This document shows, piece after piece, positions 45,551-54,935 of a DNA stretch of 64,000 nucleotides. Positions within the stretch are counted from its first letter, which is position 1. Every line of letters begins with the position of its first letter. This DNA is from an uncultured Saprospiraceae bacterium (GTDB lineage: Bacteria; Bacteroidota; Bacteroidia; Chitinophagales; Saprospiraceae): positions 1 to 64,000 of the forward strand of contig CALEYL010000074.1 in NCBI GenBank assembly GCA_937926205.1. The letters are read 5' to 3'. The notes beneath the pieces were generated by a model. It ran no database searches. It had not been told where the DNA came from and saw only the letters and a list, made by a program, of their open reading frames with translations. The position numbers were made by a program, and so were the translations under genes.

Positions 45551-46288
45551 ATGCAAGGAAATGATACCCGTTCCAGAATTGGCGAATACCTGCGCGCACA
45601 CTGGTTTCAATTAGGCCTGGGCGCCATCCTGCTGTTTGTTGTTTTTAAAAAAGACATGAGCTTTCAGATCAATCTGAATGCGCCTGAACGCCAGCTGGAA
45701 GAAGAGTCCTCTCAGCCCGTACACCGTAGAGAACCTGAGCGCAAGCGCGAAATATTTACAGAAAAAACCAGTCAGGAATCCCCTGTCAACACCGGAGAAA
45801 TAAGCCGGATGGAACTAAGCCCGCTTAGTTTTGGCAGTCCTTCAAAATCCTATCTGGAGCGTTTGAAAGCAGTGGACGATGCAACCAGACGAGCTTACCT
45901 CAGCCGTTTTGCACGTGTTGCGCAGGGAGAGCAAAAGAAGTACGGCGTCCCATCTTCGGTCCTGCTGGCAACAGCCCTGCTGATGAGCCAGGCGGGCGAA
46001 TCTGAGGCAGCCCGGAAAGGCAACAACCACTTTGCCCTCCACTGTTCCCCCGATTGGCAGGGGGAAAGTGGCCAATACAGTGGCGCCTGTCTCCGCCATT
46101 ACGAAAATGCCTGGACCAGCTTCCGAGATTGCAGTTTGTTTTTGACCACGGGCTCTAATGCGCGATTGTGCCCCGAAGGCGGCAATTACAAAGAATGGGC
46201 AAAAGCCCTTGGGAAAATGGGCTTTCCAGGAGGCGATGATTTTGCAGGGCAGTTGATCCAGGTGATTGAAGGCATGGGGATGCAGTGA
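45551..46288 (+). CDS. Membrane-anchored glucosaminidase-like protein
   Basis: From the ATG at 45551 the protein has 245 residues. One membrane helix (about 22-36, LGLGAILLFVVF) is followed by a polar linker and a C-terminal glucosaminidase (GH73/FlgJ-like) domain from about residue 105: AQGEQKKYGVPSSVLLATAL, then LMSQAGESEAARKGNNHFAL and WTSFRDCSLFL. The Glu in GESEAA is the probable catalytic acid. It would cut peptidoglycan glycan strands in the periplasm. A TTG at 45518 would add 11 residues and is less likely. It converges with the SH3 gene, 18 bp apart. Confidence 0.82.
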   Translation: MQGNDTRSRIGEYLRAHWFQLGLGAILLFVVFKKDMSFQINLNAPERQLEEESSQPVHRREPERKREIFTEKTSQESPVNTGEISRMELSPLSFGSPSKSYLERLKAVDDATRRAYLSRFARVAQGEQKKYGVPSSVLLATALLMSQAGESEAARKGNNHFALHCSPDWQGESGQYSGACLRHYENAWTSFRDCSLFLTTGSNARLCPEGGNYKEWAKALGKMGFPGGDDFAGQLIQVIEGMGMQ

Positions 46289-46306
46289 TGCAAATCCCCC
46301 ATCATA

Positions 46307-46807
46307 TCACTCTGCGCCTTCCAACTTAAGTTTGTAATAGTGTACCCCGGCGCCAAAGACCCAACCGGTTCGACCTTTTGAGGTGCGAATTTTCACCCAG
46401 GGTTCGTTACGAACTATGGTGCCAAGGGAGATTTCCTGGGTAGAATCTGTCACTTCATTCAAAAACGCGACTTCCTCATAAAGTGAAAGGCGCTCAACCA
46501 CTTTTGCAGTTAGTTTGGGTTCTGAACGCACATTGAGTCCGGCAATGGTCACATATAGCGGGGTATAGCGTTCCCGGATAGCTTCCTGCACCGGCGCCGG
46601 TGCAACTGCCGTATCCCGGGCAGCATTTGCATCTGTACTCATCCCGGTTGTACTGTCCTGCACCTCGGCCTCATTCGCCGCTGCTTCCGCACGTCGCGTT
46701 TTGGAGGCACTGCATTTAGATGTCGCAAATAAAACGAATGAAATCAAAAATACGCCTAAAATGAGTAACTCTATTTTTGGCAACAGGGTGGTTTTTTGAT
46801 CTGCCAT
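46307..46807 (-). CDS. Membrane-anchored bacterial SH3-domain protein
   Basis: A 166-residue protein with one N-terminal membrane helix (about 11-29, IELLILGVFLISFVLFATS), an Ala/Thr-rich linker, and a C-terminal SH3b domain from about residue 82 (YVTIAGLNVRSEPKLTAKVV, then EPWVKIRTSKGRTGWVFGAG). SH3b domains usually bind cell-wall peptides, so it may work at the peptidoglycan together with the convergent glucosaminidase gene (inference from position). Confidence 0.78.
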   Translation of the reverse strand: MADQKTTLLPKIELLILGVFLISFVLFATSKCSASKTRRAEAAANEAEVQDSTTGMSTDANAARDTAVAPAPVQEAIRERYTPLYVTIAGLNVRSEPKLTAKVVERLSLYEEVAFLNEVTDSTQEISLGTIVRNEPWVKIRTSKGRTGWVFGAGVHYYKLKLEGAE

Positions 46808-46857
46808 GTGTTTTCTCAGTACTTCAGATTACAAAATATACAGTATCGTGTGACAGA

Positions 46858-47028
46858 GGGGCTGTCTCAAAAAAGGGTAATGGGCAAAATGCAAATTGAC
46901 AAAACCTGCGCCACTCAGCGGGAGAGCAATACGACGCCAGATATTCGACGACTTACCCTTAATACCCCTGTTTTCGGGATAAATTTCGCCCGTTTGTCCA
47001 TCTGCACATTGCCTTTTGAGGCAGCCCC
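46858..47028. mobile_element. MITE-like element, 171 bp (copy 1)
   Basis: The ends are GGGGCTGTCTCAAAA (46858-46872) and TTTTGAGGCAGCCCC (47014-47028), inverted copies matching at 14 of 15 positions. Inside are GGGCAAAATGCAAAT (46882-46896) and TTTTCGGGATAAATTTCGCCC (46971-46980 plus 46981-46991). There is no transposase. The same internal words and a related end occur at 57983-58086. No target-site duplication is evident. Confidence 0.7.
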
Positions 47029-47068
47029 TTTTATTTTCTTACCGCGATTTTCACAAATCGCTTAACAA

Positions 47069-48835
47069 CTACTGATCAGCCAGTCGAAACTGGCCGGGGA
47101 AATATCCTGGATGCAAAGAGGAGGGTTCTGCTTCGAATCGCTTGTGTATGGCGATACGCCCTGTTGGCACCATCAGATATATCTCTGCCTGCTCATCATA
47201 AATAATGGCTTGCAGCTTCTTGTACAAGACATTGCGCTTTTTTTCATCCAGCGTTACCTGAATCTCGGAAATGAGCGCGTCTGTTTCAGCATTTCCAAAA
47301 CCGGTGCGGTTATCTCCGGTTGTCGACCAGCTTTGTTCCGGTTCCCATAAGGTTGATGAAAGAGACCTTCCACCTGAACACAATTCATAAGTGCCTGTTT
47401 TCTGTGCCTGGATCAACTCATTGAATTCTTTCGGGACCAACAAAAGGCTGATGCCAGCCTCTTTCGCTTGCTGTTGCAGCAACAGGCCCACATTAAGTGA
47501 TATCTGCCGACCGGCAGAATAGAGGTATTCAAGCTCCAACTCCACCGGTTTCCCATTGATTTTTTTGTCAACGGTGCCGTTCCCATTAGAGTCAACCCAT
47601 CCAGCCTCTTTCAGCAATTCCCTTGCTTTCGCGGCGTTGTGCTCCATAGGCTTCAGGTCCGTATTGTTGTAAGGAGCATTTGGATGTACAGGACCAACTG
47701 CCCGCTTACCCAGATTATTGAAAATGGTCCCAATTAAGACATCCACGTCCAGAGCATGTGCGAATGCTTTGCGGACACGCTTGTCTGAGAGTTTTGGATT
47801 CCGCGTGTTGACATAGATTAGAAAGTTGGTCAGCATCAGCGGCGTATGGAAATTGTATATGGATGTCAGCGCAGGGTTATTGCGAAGGCTGTCGAATTGC
47901 GTCGGGTCAATATCCGCAGCAGCATCAATTTCCTCCGTACGCAGGGCCTGAACAACAATAGCAGGGTCTGGAATAACCTGAAAAACAAGCCGATCAGGAT
48001 ACGCTTCCAGGGTGACAGCATCCATGCCATTCGCCCACCAATTGCTTTTTTTGCTGAGCACGACCCGTACACCGGTTTCCTTGCTTTCAAGACGATAAGG
48101 CCCGGACCCATTGATAAATTCTTTTTCCACTGAATATTTTGAAGATTGAAAATCTTCAGCAAAGGTTTTCAGGTCGCCCCCTGCATCAGCCATGGCCTGC
48201 GCTTTTTCCGGGGTGCACATGTCCTGTATGGAGATTCCCTTCAACAACCCTTTAGGGTCGTAAACGTATTCAGGCATTACCGGGAAGGTGGAACACACTT
48301 TTTCTTCTCCGATGATTTGTTTTTCACTGGTGTAGACCGTAAATTTTTTCGGATTGCCCGGATCTACTTCGACATTGCGGATCAGGTCCACAAAAGAACG
48401 CAAACGCGCAGCATCAACCAAAGGATTCAGCAAAGCTTTCAGGGTAAAGATGTAGTCATTGGCCGTAACGGGTGTCCCATTATCCCAGACTGCTTTTTCG
48501 TGAATTTCAAGGCTGTAAGCGACGCCGCCTTTCCAGGGGCCTTCCGTAATTTCGGTCGCAACAGCTTTTGTTTTCAGCAACTGAGGTTCTAATTCCAGCG
48601 TCTGCGGATTTACGTAAGTCAGGTACTGAAATATTTGATTGATGACCTGACTGCCGTAAGAAGTCGAGTTCAGTATCGGGTTGAGCCGATCAGGGTCGCC
48701 GTCGAGGCGTGCGATAACTTCATTGGTAGTGCGTTTCCAGTTTGCCTGCCCTTCTTTGCTTGGGTCGCGTTTGCACACAACAAAAAGCAGGGTGAGGGAA
48801 ACAGCAATCAGGGAAGTGGAAAGGATACGTTTCAT
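47069..48835 (-). CDS. Peptide-binding lipoprotein, ABC family 5 (paralogue 1)
   Basis: A 588-residue solute-binding protein of the oligopeptide/nickel (SBP family 5) type, exported and probably lipid-anchored (SLIAVSLTLLFVVCKRDPS, lipobox Cys21). Typical features are LDGDPDRLNPILN, VWDNGTPVTANDYIFTLKAL, the KVRKAFAHALDVD helix and AAKARELLKEAGW. No permease or ATPase genes are adjacent, which is common for these solo proteins in Bacteroidota. It is a close paralogue of the upstream gene at 48871-50628, 35 bp apart and in the same operon, presumably a tandem duplication with altered ligand preference. Confidence 0.92.
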   Translation of the reverse strand: MKRILSTSLIAVSLTLLFVVCKRDPSKEGQANWKRTTNEVIARLDGDPDRLNPILNSTSYGSQVINQIFQYLTYVNPQTLELEPQLLKTKAVATEITEGPWKGGVAYSLEIHEKAVWDNGTPVTANDYIFTLKALLNPLVDAARLRSFVDLIRNVEVDPGNPKKFTVYTSEKQIIGEEKVCSTFPVMPEYVYDPKGLLKGISIQDMCTPEKAQAMADAGGDLKTFAEDFQSSKYSVEKEFINGSGPYRLESKETGVRVVLSKKSNWWANGMDAVTLEAYPDRLVFQVIPDPAIVVQALRTEEIDAAADIDPTQFDSLRNNPALTSIYNFHTPLMLTNFLIYVNTRNPKLSDKRVRKAFAHALDVDVLIGTIFNNLGKRAVGPVHPNAPYNNTDLKPMEHNAAKARELLKEAGWVDSNGNGTVDKKINGKPVELELEYLYSAGRQISLNVGLLLQQQAKEAGISLLLVPKEFNELIQAQKTGTYELCSGGRSLSSTLWEPEQSWSTTGDNRTGFGNAETDALISEIQVTLDEKKRNVLYKKLQAIIYDEQAEIYLMVPTGRIAIHKRFEAEPSSLHPGYFPGQFRLADQ

Positions 48836-48870
48836 GAGCGATTAAAGTTGGTTAAAGAAACTGGACAAAA

Positions 48871-50628
48871 TTAGCGCTTTAACGAGAACTCGTTGACAAA
48901 AAATCCGGGGCGCAGGACGCTGGGCCTGGCCTCGAACCGCTTGTGAATGGCGAGTCGTTCCTGAGGCGCGATCAAAAATATACATGGTTGTTCTTCATAA
49001 ACGAGTTCCTGAAATTTCCGGTATAAGCCCGCCCGTTTTTCTTCGTCCAGTGTGACGCGGATTTCATCAATCAGCGCATCGCTTTCCGGACTTCCAAATC
49101 CGGTTCGGTTACCGCCGTCCGGTGTATTGCTTTCGGTGTGCCAAAGCTGCTTGGGATCATCGGGCAAAGGGTCTGCTACCCATGCGCCACCGTGAAGTTC
49201 ATAGTCGCGCCTTTTCAGGGCGTCAATGAGCACGGGAAATTCTTTCGGTACAACATTGATCCTGATCCCAGCTTTCGCTGCATTTTCTTTAAATACCAGG
49301 GCCAGCGCCATGCTGAATTTGCTGGCCGAACTGGCAAGGTAATCCAGTTCAAACTCGGTTCGTTTTCCATTCAATTCTTTGTCAGCTACCCCATTCCCGT
49401 TGCTGTCTTCCCAACCGGCTTCTTTCAGCAAAGACCGGGCTTTTTCAATATCGTATGGAATGGGCGTCAAGTTTTTATTGTAATAAGATTTGTCGGGGTG
49501 AAAAGGGCCGCTTACCCGCATCGCCATTCCGGAATACAAATCTCTGATGATGGCGTCCATGTCGAGGGTATGCGCCAGCGCACGCCGTACCTTTTTATCG
49601 TTCAGTTTCGGGTTTTGGGTATTGATTCCAATGTAAAACAACTGAAAAGCAGCTGGGGTATAAAAGTTATACAATTGCTGCATGGCGGAGTCTTTCCGGA
49701 TTTCCGAAAAATCTTTCACGTCAATTTGGGCAGCCACGTCAATCTCTTCGCTTTTCAGGGCTGCAATCGCTGTACCCTGATCGGGAATGATGTTGAAAAC
49801 TACTTTATCGGGTAAAGCCTGCAACATGGGATAGCGCTTGCCAAGCGCATCACCCCACCATTTCGATTTCCGTTTCAGGACGATTTGTCTGCCGGTTTCC
49901 CAGGATTCGAGGGCGTAAGCGCCTGAGCCATTTACAAAACCTTTTTCACGGGCAAATTGCGTACTCTGAAAGTTGTCGGCAAAAGCACGCAGGGTAGTAT
50001 CGGCTGCAAACCGGTCGGCCCGGGCCGGATCGGCAAGTTCTTCCAGCGCATAGGCACGGAGGCGCCCCAATGCATCGTAATGGTATTCCGGGTAAACGGG
50101 CATGTTTCCGATGGCTGCTTCGCCGAGGATGTATTTGCGATCGGTATAGACTGTAAACCGTTTCGGGTTTGAAGCATCCACGCGAAGGTCTTTCACAAAA
50201 TCGAGGTAACTGCGCACAGCACTGCTGTTCACCTGGGGAACATATAGCGCCTTATAGGTAAACAGCGCATCATTACCTGTGATGGGCGTTCCGTTGTCCC
50301 AAACCGCTTCGCTGTGAATTTCAAAAGTATAGGAAACGCCGCCTTTCAGGGGGCCATCGGTAATTTCTGAGATTTGGGGTCGGCTTTTCGCAAGTTGGGG
50401 CTGCAATTCGAGGGTTACCGGTTCGAATTGCAGCAGGTTGAGAAACAGTTGGTCATTGATTACCCGGCTGTAAGCATTAACCGTAACCAGGGGGTTTAAC
50501 TGATCGGGTTCGCCCGGAAGGCGTGCAAATACGGTATTTACAGTGCTAAAATTTGTTTTTTCTCCCGTACATCCCACAAGTAAAACAAGCGCCCAACCTG
50601 CAAGAAAGGCATGAAATGTTGTTCTCAT
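48871..50628 (-). CDS. Peptide-binding lipoprotein, ABC family 5 (paralogue 2)
   Basis: A 585-residue family 5 solute-binding protein with signal peptide and lipobox (AFLAGWALVLLVGCTGEKT, Cys20). It shares blocks with its downstream neighbour: ARLPGEPDQLNPLV, VWDNGTPITGNDALFTYKAL, KVRRALAHTLDMDAII, ARSLLKEAGWEDSNGNG and a C-terminal LAIHKRFEARPS. It is the first gene of the pair. The ligand is unknown; peptides or peptidoglycan fragments are the usual choices. Confidence 0.92.
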   Translation of the reverse strand: MRTTFHAFLAGWALVLLVGCTGEKTNFSTVNTVFARLPGEPDQLNPLVTVNAYSRVINDQLFLNLLQFEPVTLELQPQLAKSRPQISEITDGPLKGGVSYTFEIHSEAVWDNGTPITGNDALFTYKALYVPQVNSSAVRSYLDFVKDLRVDASNPKRFTVYTDRKYILGEAAIGNMPVYPEYHYDALGRLRAYALEELADPARADRFAADTTLRAFADNFQSTQFAREKGFVNGSGAYALESWETGRQIVLKRKSKWWGDALGKRYPMLQALPDKVVFNIIPDQGTAIAALKSEEIDVAAQIDVKDFSEIRKDSAMQQLYNFYTPAAFQLFYIGINTQNPKLNDKKVRRALAHTLDMDAIIRDLYSGMAMRVSGPFHPDKSYYNKNLTPIPYDIEKARSLLKEAGWEDSNGNGVADKELNGKRTEFELDYLASSASKFSMALALVFKENAAKAGIRINVVPKEFPVLIDALKRRDYELHGGAWVADPLPDDPKQLWHTESNTPDGGNRTGFGSPESDALIDEIRVTLDEEKRAGLYRKFQELVYEEQPCIFLIAPQERLAIHKRFEARPSVLRPGFFVNEFSLKR

Positions 50629-50710
50629 AACTTAAGGCTTTTTCGTTTGTTGAACAAAATCACCCTAAGATAAGAAGCCTGATGGGAATGTCAGAAAGAA
50701 AAATTTTCAT

Positions 50711-51388
50711 CTATTTTCCGATATCACCCCGCTTGGCTGCTTTTTTCAACTTTTTATTGGCATAAATCGCTACTTCAACGCGGCGATTGGCCTGTTTCCC
50801 GGAAGCGCTTGCATTGTCGGCAACGGGTTGGGTTTCTCCGTAACCGATGGGGGTCATGCGAGACGGCACAACGCCCTGACGGGCAAGGTAGTTGGAGACG
50901 GATTTGGCCCGGTTATCCGAAAGGTCCTGATTGTGTTCTTCCGAACCGGTACTGTCGGTATGTCCTTCAATCAGGATATCGGTATCGTCATATTTTTGAA
51001 GAATTTTCGCCAATTGGTTCAGATTTTCTCTGGTCGCGCCACGCAACTGGTAAGAGTCAACATCAAACAGCAAGCCGGAGTCGAAAGTAATCAGAATGCC
51101 TTCGCCTACACGCTCCACAGTAGCATTGCGCATGTCCTTTCGAATCTCAGCAGCTTGTTTGTCCATGTAATTGCCAATAAGCGCGCCGGCCGTCCCACCC
51201 ACTGCAGCCCCGATGATAATGCCTACAGCCGTATTGCCTGATTTTTTTCCAATGGCGCCGCCAATAACGCCACCTGCTGACCCGCCAATAATAGCGCCTT
51301 TGGTTGCGCGATTGGTTTTACAAGCCGGAGCTGACAACAAGATGATGATCAAAGTCAGCACAAAATGGAAGCGATTCAGATTTGTCAT
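50711..51388 (-). CDS. OmpA-family lipoprotein with glycine-zipper domain
   Basis: A 225-residue YiaD-like lipoprotein. The signal peptide ends in a lipobox-like SAPACKTN (Cys23). A glycine-zipper segment follows (KGAIIGGSAGGVIGGAIGKK, then AVGIIIGAAVGGTAGALIGN), and from about residue 90 an OmpA domain with ILITFDSGLLFDVDSYQL, ILIEGHTDSTGSEEHNQDLS and NRRVEVAI, which binds diaminopimelate in peptidoglycan. It links the outer membrane to the cell wall. It is separated from the upstream T9SS protein gene by a strong hairpin. Confidence 0.9.
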   Translation of the reverse strand: MTNLNRFHFVLTLIIILLSAPACKTNRATKGAIIGGSAGGVIGGAIGKKSGNTAVGIIIGAAVGGTAGALIGNYMDKQAAEIRKDMRNATVERVGEGILITFDSGLLFDVDSYQLRGATRENLNQLAKILQKYDDTDILIEGHTDSTGSEEHNQDLSDNRAKSVSNYLARQGVVPSRMTPIGYGETQPVADNASASGKQANRRVEVAIYANKKLKKAAKRGDIGK

Positions 51389-51452
51389 GGTACATTAATG
51401 TTAGATGATGATTTAACCAGATTTGGGAATTGTATTTGGAATAAAAATTACA

Positions 51453-51484
51453 GTGAGGCTGTCTTTCCTTGAAGACAGCCTCAC
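51453..51484 (-). terminator. Hairpin after the T9SS type A protein gene
   Basis: GTGAGGCTGTCTT (51453-51465) and AAGACAGCCTCAC (51472-51484) form a perfect 13-bp stem over a 6-nt loop, 27 bp beyond the stop codon of the minus-strand gene at 51512. Confidence 0.8.
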
Positions 51485-51511
51485 CAATAGCTCCGAAAAA
51501 TAACAATTAAT

Positions 51512-52522
51512 TTATCGTTCTACGACAAATCTGTTCATCAGTCGGGCTTTTTCTGTAACGATGCCATAAATGTAGGATCCGGCAGGCAGTTGAGCAATAT
51601 TCATGCTTTCGCTGAAGTGTCCGGGCGTCTGAACTCCCTGATCTAATGTCTGCAGGAGCTTGCCATCCGTGGTGTACAATTCGATTTTCACATTGCTGCG
51701 TTGATCGAGTTGGTAGCTGATGCGAAGATCACTGGAAGCCGGATTCGGTGTGGCCGGGAAAATACGCAGGCCGTTCATGCTGGCAGAAGGCTCGGAAGCT
51801 TGCGAAGAGATGGGGTCGAATTGTACAACAACCCCCAATAGGAGATTGAGGTTCAATCCCCAGGAGTCCCCGTCATTGAAAGCAAACCATCCCGATCCGT
51901 CACCCCAAAGTTCGTAGGCGTCATTTCCGTCGCCGCATCCGTCTTCCGTCGTCCACAGTCCAACTTCATCCTGCGTGCCATAGAGGTCCGCAACATCGAT
52001 GCTGATGAAAAACTCCGTACCACTGACGACCGGTGGAGTAGAAAAGGTAAAAATCGATGGCACAAGCGAGGTGTCACTTGCGGAAAGATCAGCGACATTA
52101 ACATCCGGGCTGGTTCCGAGCAGCATTTCCGGCGCACCTCCGGGAGTTGAGCTGTATACTTTGGCGCGAACGGGGCCATTGTTTCCAACTGCAGCATTTG
52201 AAAAAAATGCCCAGATTTCACTAACGACATAATTGCTGCCTGGTCCCAGGATAATCCGCTGGGCTTTTTCGAAATCCTGATAGCCATTCGTCCCGGCAAT
52301 ATAGCCTCCGTTATTGGATTCATAAGAGAGGATCATATCCCCGCATGTTTCAGAAAACGCGGAGCCAAAAAGCGTGTCATTTTCTACAAGAGGAGAGCGC
52401 TGGCCATCACGTTGCAGGTTAAAGTGTCTGGCGTTATGGGCGCCATTGTGCGTCCTTTGAGCAGTCAAAGCTGTGCTGAGCAGACCGAAAAAGAGCGCGA
52501 TCAGAAGTGTGTTTTTTTTCAT
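51512..52522 (-). CDS. Secreted protein with T9SS type A sorting domain
   Basis: A 336-residue protein with a signal peptide (MKKNTLLIALFFGLLSTALT, ending AQ) and a C-terminal Por-secretion-type domain (about 255-336: IFPATPNPASSDLRISYQL, KIELYTTDGKLLQTL, LPAGSYIYGIVTEKARLMNR). This directs passage through the type IX system and surface attachment or release. The middle 200 residues are beta-rich and acidic, with several Asp/Gly turns (CGDGNDAYELWGDGSGW), and resemble no enzyme I can name. Confidence 0.85.
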   Translation of the reverse strand: MKKNTLLIALFFGLLSTALTAQRTHNGAHNARHFNLQRDGQRSPLVENDTLFGSAFSETCGDMILSYESNNGGYIAGTNGYQDFEKAQRIILGPGSNYVVSEIWAFFSNAAVGNNGPVRAKVYSSTPGGAPEMLLGTSPDVNVADLSASDTSLVPSIFTFSTPPVVSGTEFFISIDVADLYGTQDEVGLWTTEDGCGDGNDAYELWGDGSGWFAFNDGDSWGLNLNLLLGVVVQFDPISSQASEPSASMNGLRIFPATPNPASSDLRISYQLDQRSNVKIELYTTDGKLLQTLDQGVQTPGHFSESMNIAQLPAGSYIYGIVTEKARLMNRFVVER

Positions 52523-52625
52523 TGTAATGGATTAAAAAAATGAATAAATCGGTGTTACTTCTTAATTAACGCTCTTTTCCGGCTTCTGCATGCCAGACAC
52601 AGGCAAAACAATCTAAAAATTGATG

Positions 52626-54707
52626 TTATTGACCAAGTTCACGTACAATTCGCTCTGCTTTGTAGATGTATTTCAAGGCAGCAACAATGCCGCCTGCGTG
52701 GACAGAAACGGCGCGGTTGGCTACCGGATCGTAAATAAAATTGCCCGGCAATGACTCGATGTTGCCGTCAAAAATCAGGCCTACAGCTTCGCCATTTTTA
52801 TTGATGATCGGGCTGCCAGAATTTCCACCAATGATGTCGTTGGTAGAAATGAAATTCAACGGGGAACGCAGCAATTCCATCGGAGGGTTGCTCCAGCGAG
52901 CTGGTAACCCCCATGGAAATTTACCGTCGCGGCTGAAAAAGCGGTCATACAATCCGAAAAAAGTCGTTTTAATTGGTGCTGTTGTTCCGTTGTAATCGTA
53001 GCCTTTAACAATACCATCCGCAATGCGAAGGGTTAAAGTCGCATCGGGCGGTATGTTCAGGCCATAAACCTGGTAAACCTCATTTCCAACTTTAGCTTCC
53101 AATGCCCGGCGGGTAGGCCCGCTGGATCCAAATGCACTTGAGGCCGCTTTGTAGGCGGGGATCAGCAAGCGGCCGGCTTTCAGCAAAGGATCTTTGTCTT
53201 TACTCCATTTTTCCGGCTTATCGGCCAGCATTTTTTCTAGTTTTTTCGCATCGGCAAAATCTGTTTTTTCCAACAAATTTTTGGCAGTGAACATGGGGGA
53301 TTTATCGAGCAATTCCGCTACATATTTATCGCTGGGGTCGGTAAATTGCTGCAACTCACGGAAAAGAGTAGCCAGCAAATCCAGCTCTAAGGGGTCATCC
53401 AGCCCCTTGGCCGTTTCCCGGATTTCATTGCGCAGCGCATCCAGGTCTTCTGCTCCGGCGCCACCTGCTGCTGCATTGATGTAAGCATCGGCATAGTGCA
53501 TCAGCAACAAGGCCTTTCCGGCATAAGGACTGGGGCCTAACAAGCTGATCTCCGCGGCAAATGGTTCCAGCGCCTTGTAAGCTGTGGCAATCTGGGCCCA
53601 GTAGTCCTGGCCTTTGGCAACAGCCTTCGACTTTGATTTCACATAAGCTTCCATCGCTTGTTTGCGGCCCATGAGCGTAGGATCCTGCATACCTTTCACG
53701 ATGCCGCCGATGGCTTTCACACTGTTTGAAAGGTTAAAAATTTCTTCCTGCGTCTCGTGTGAAGGGTTGCGCTTATAAGCTTCTTCCAGCGCTTTCATGC
53801 GGTTGTTCAACCAGGCCAATTGTATTTTATACCGGTAGTCACGGTCATATTCCAACTGGCTGACCGTGCGGTAGCGTTCGGTGCTGCCGGGGTTGCCCAC
53901 CACAAAAACCGGTTCATCTTCGCGAACGCCATCGGTGTTGAATTTGAAATAATTGGCAGATGAATTCACCGGTTTTCCATTTTCATAAACCCGCCAGAAG
54001 GTGCAGTCGAGGTTGTAACGCGGGTATGTAAAATTGTCGGGATCACCGCCAAAAAAGCCAAGGTCCAGTTCCGGAATCAGCACCAGGCGGACATCGTCAT
54101 AACGCTTGTAGCCATAGAGGGAAAACCGCCCTCCGTTGTAATAAGATACCCTTTCAATTTCCAGGCCTTTCCAGTCGGGTTTTTCGCCATATTGCGCAAT
54201 GAGTACCTTGATCATCGAATCGCGCAGGGTGGCCATTTCTTTGTCTGTTTTGGCTTTTGCCATCATTGCGGTAACGGGCTCGGTCACGTCGGCTATTTTG
54301 ACCAGTTGCTTGACATAAAGGTCGTCAACCCGGCGCTCCTCTGCCAAAGAGGCTGCATAGAAGCCATTGCGATCAAAATCTTCCCCGTCTTTCATGACCT
54401 TGCCCACTTCGCCCCGGGAGCAATGGTGGTTGGTCATCATCAAACCATCCGGCGATACAAATGAAGCCGAACAATAATTGGAAAAACGCAGGGCCGACAT
54501 GCGGATGTGCTCCACCCATTTTTCATCGGCGCGAAAACCGTACGTTTTTTCAAAATAATCGAACGGCGCCTGCTCCAGCGTCCACATTTTACCGAAATCA
54601 AAACGATCCGGTTCACCGGATATGCCTGTTTTGGCTGGTTGTGCCCATGAGAATAGCGGCAAAAGCAGAAATACCCAAAGCAGTTGGGTTTTACGGAACG
54701 ATATCAT
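52626..54707 (-). CDS. S46-family dipeptidyl peptidase (DPP7/DPP11 type)
   Basis: A periplasmic serine exopeptidase removing dipeptides from the N-terminus of peptides, common in amino-acid-fermenting and protein-degrading Bacteroidota. From the ATG at 54707 it has 693 residues and a signal peptide (MISFRKTQLLWVFLLLPLFS, ending WAQ). Catalytic His is in MTNHHCSRGE (near 79), Asp in VRLVLIPELDLGFFGGDPDN (near 206-222), and Ser in GGNSGSPI (near 645). A start 33 bp upstream would precede the signal peptide with polar residues. The residue deciding DPP7 versus DPP11 specificity cannot be fixed by eye. Confidence 0.95.
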   Translation of the reverse strand: MISFRKTQLLWVFLLLPLFSWAQPAKTGISGEPDRFDFGKMWTLEQAPFDYFEKTYGFRADEKWVEHIRMSALRFSNYCSASFVSPDGLMMTNHHCSRGEVGKVMKDGEDFDRNGFYAASLAEERRVDDLYVKQLVKIADVTEPVTAMMAKAKTDKEMATLRDSMIKVLIAQYGEKPDWKGLEIERVSYYNGGRFSLYGYKRYDDVRLVLIPELDLGFFGGDPDNFTYPRYNLDCTFWRVYENGKPVNSSANYFKFNTDGVREDEPVFVVGNPGSTERYRTVSQLEYDRDYRYKIQLAWLNNRMKALEEAYKRNPSHETQEEIFNLSNSVKAIGGIVKGMQDPTLMGRKQAMEAYVKSKSKAVAKGQDYWAQIATAYKALEPFAAEISLLGPSPYAGKALLLMHYADAYINAAAGGAGAEDLDALRNEIRETAKGLDDPLELDLLATLFRELQQFTDPSDKYVAELLDKSPMFTAKNLLEKTDFADAKKLEKMLADKPEKWSKDKDPLLKAGRLLIPAYKAASSAFGSSGPTRRALEAKVGNEVYQVYGLNIPPDATLTLRIADGIVKGYDYNGTTAPIKTTFFGLYDRFFSRDGKFPWGLPARWSNPPMELLRSPLNFISTNDIIGGNSGSPIINKNGEAVGLIFDGNIESLPGNFIYDPVANRAVSVHAGGIVAALKYIYKAERIVRELGQ

Positions 54708-54935
54708 ATACTTTTTGTATTGTTTGAAAAAATTAGACACTGAATTGTTGTTTACTTGCTGTCACTTGAGGGAATGACAAATTTTAGCGGCACAAGATAG
54801 GAAAAATTTGAGGCGTCTGCTCCTTTTAGACGCCAGTTAAGTCTGCGAATTTCCAGCATTTACATCAGCCTGCATTTTCATTTGTCCCTGTTTTTTCGTA
54901 TATTTGAATGGGTATAATTTAATACACAAACCAAT

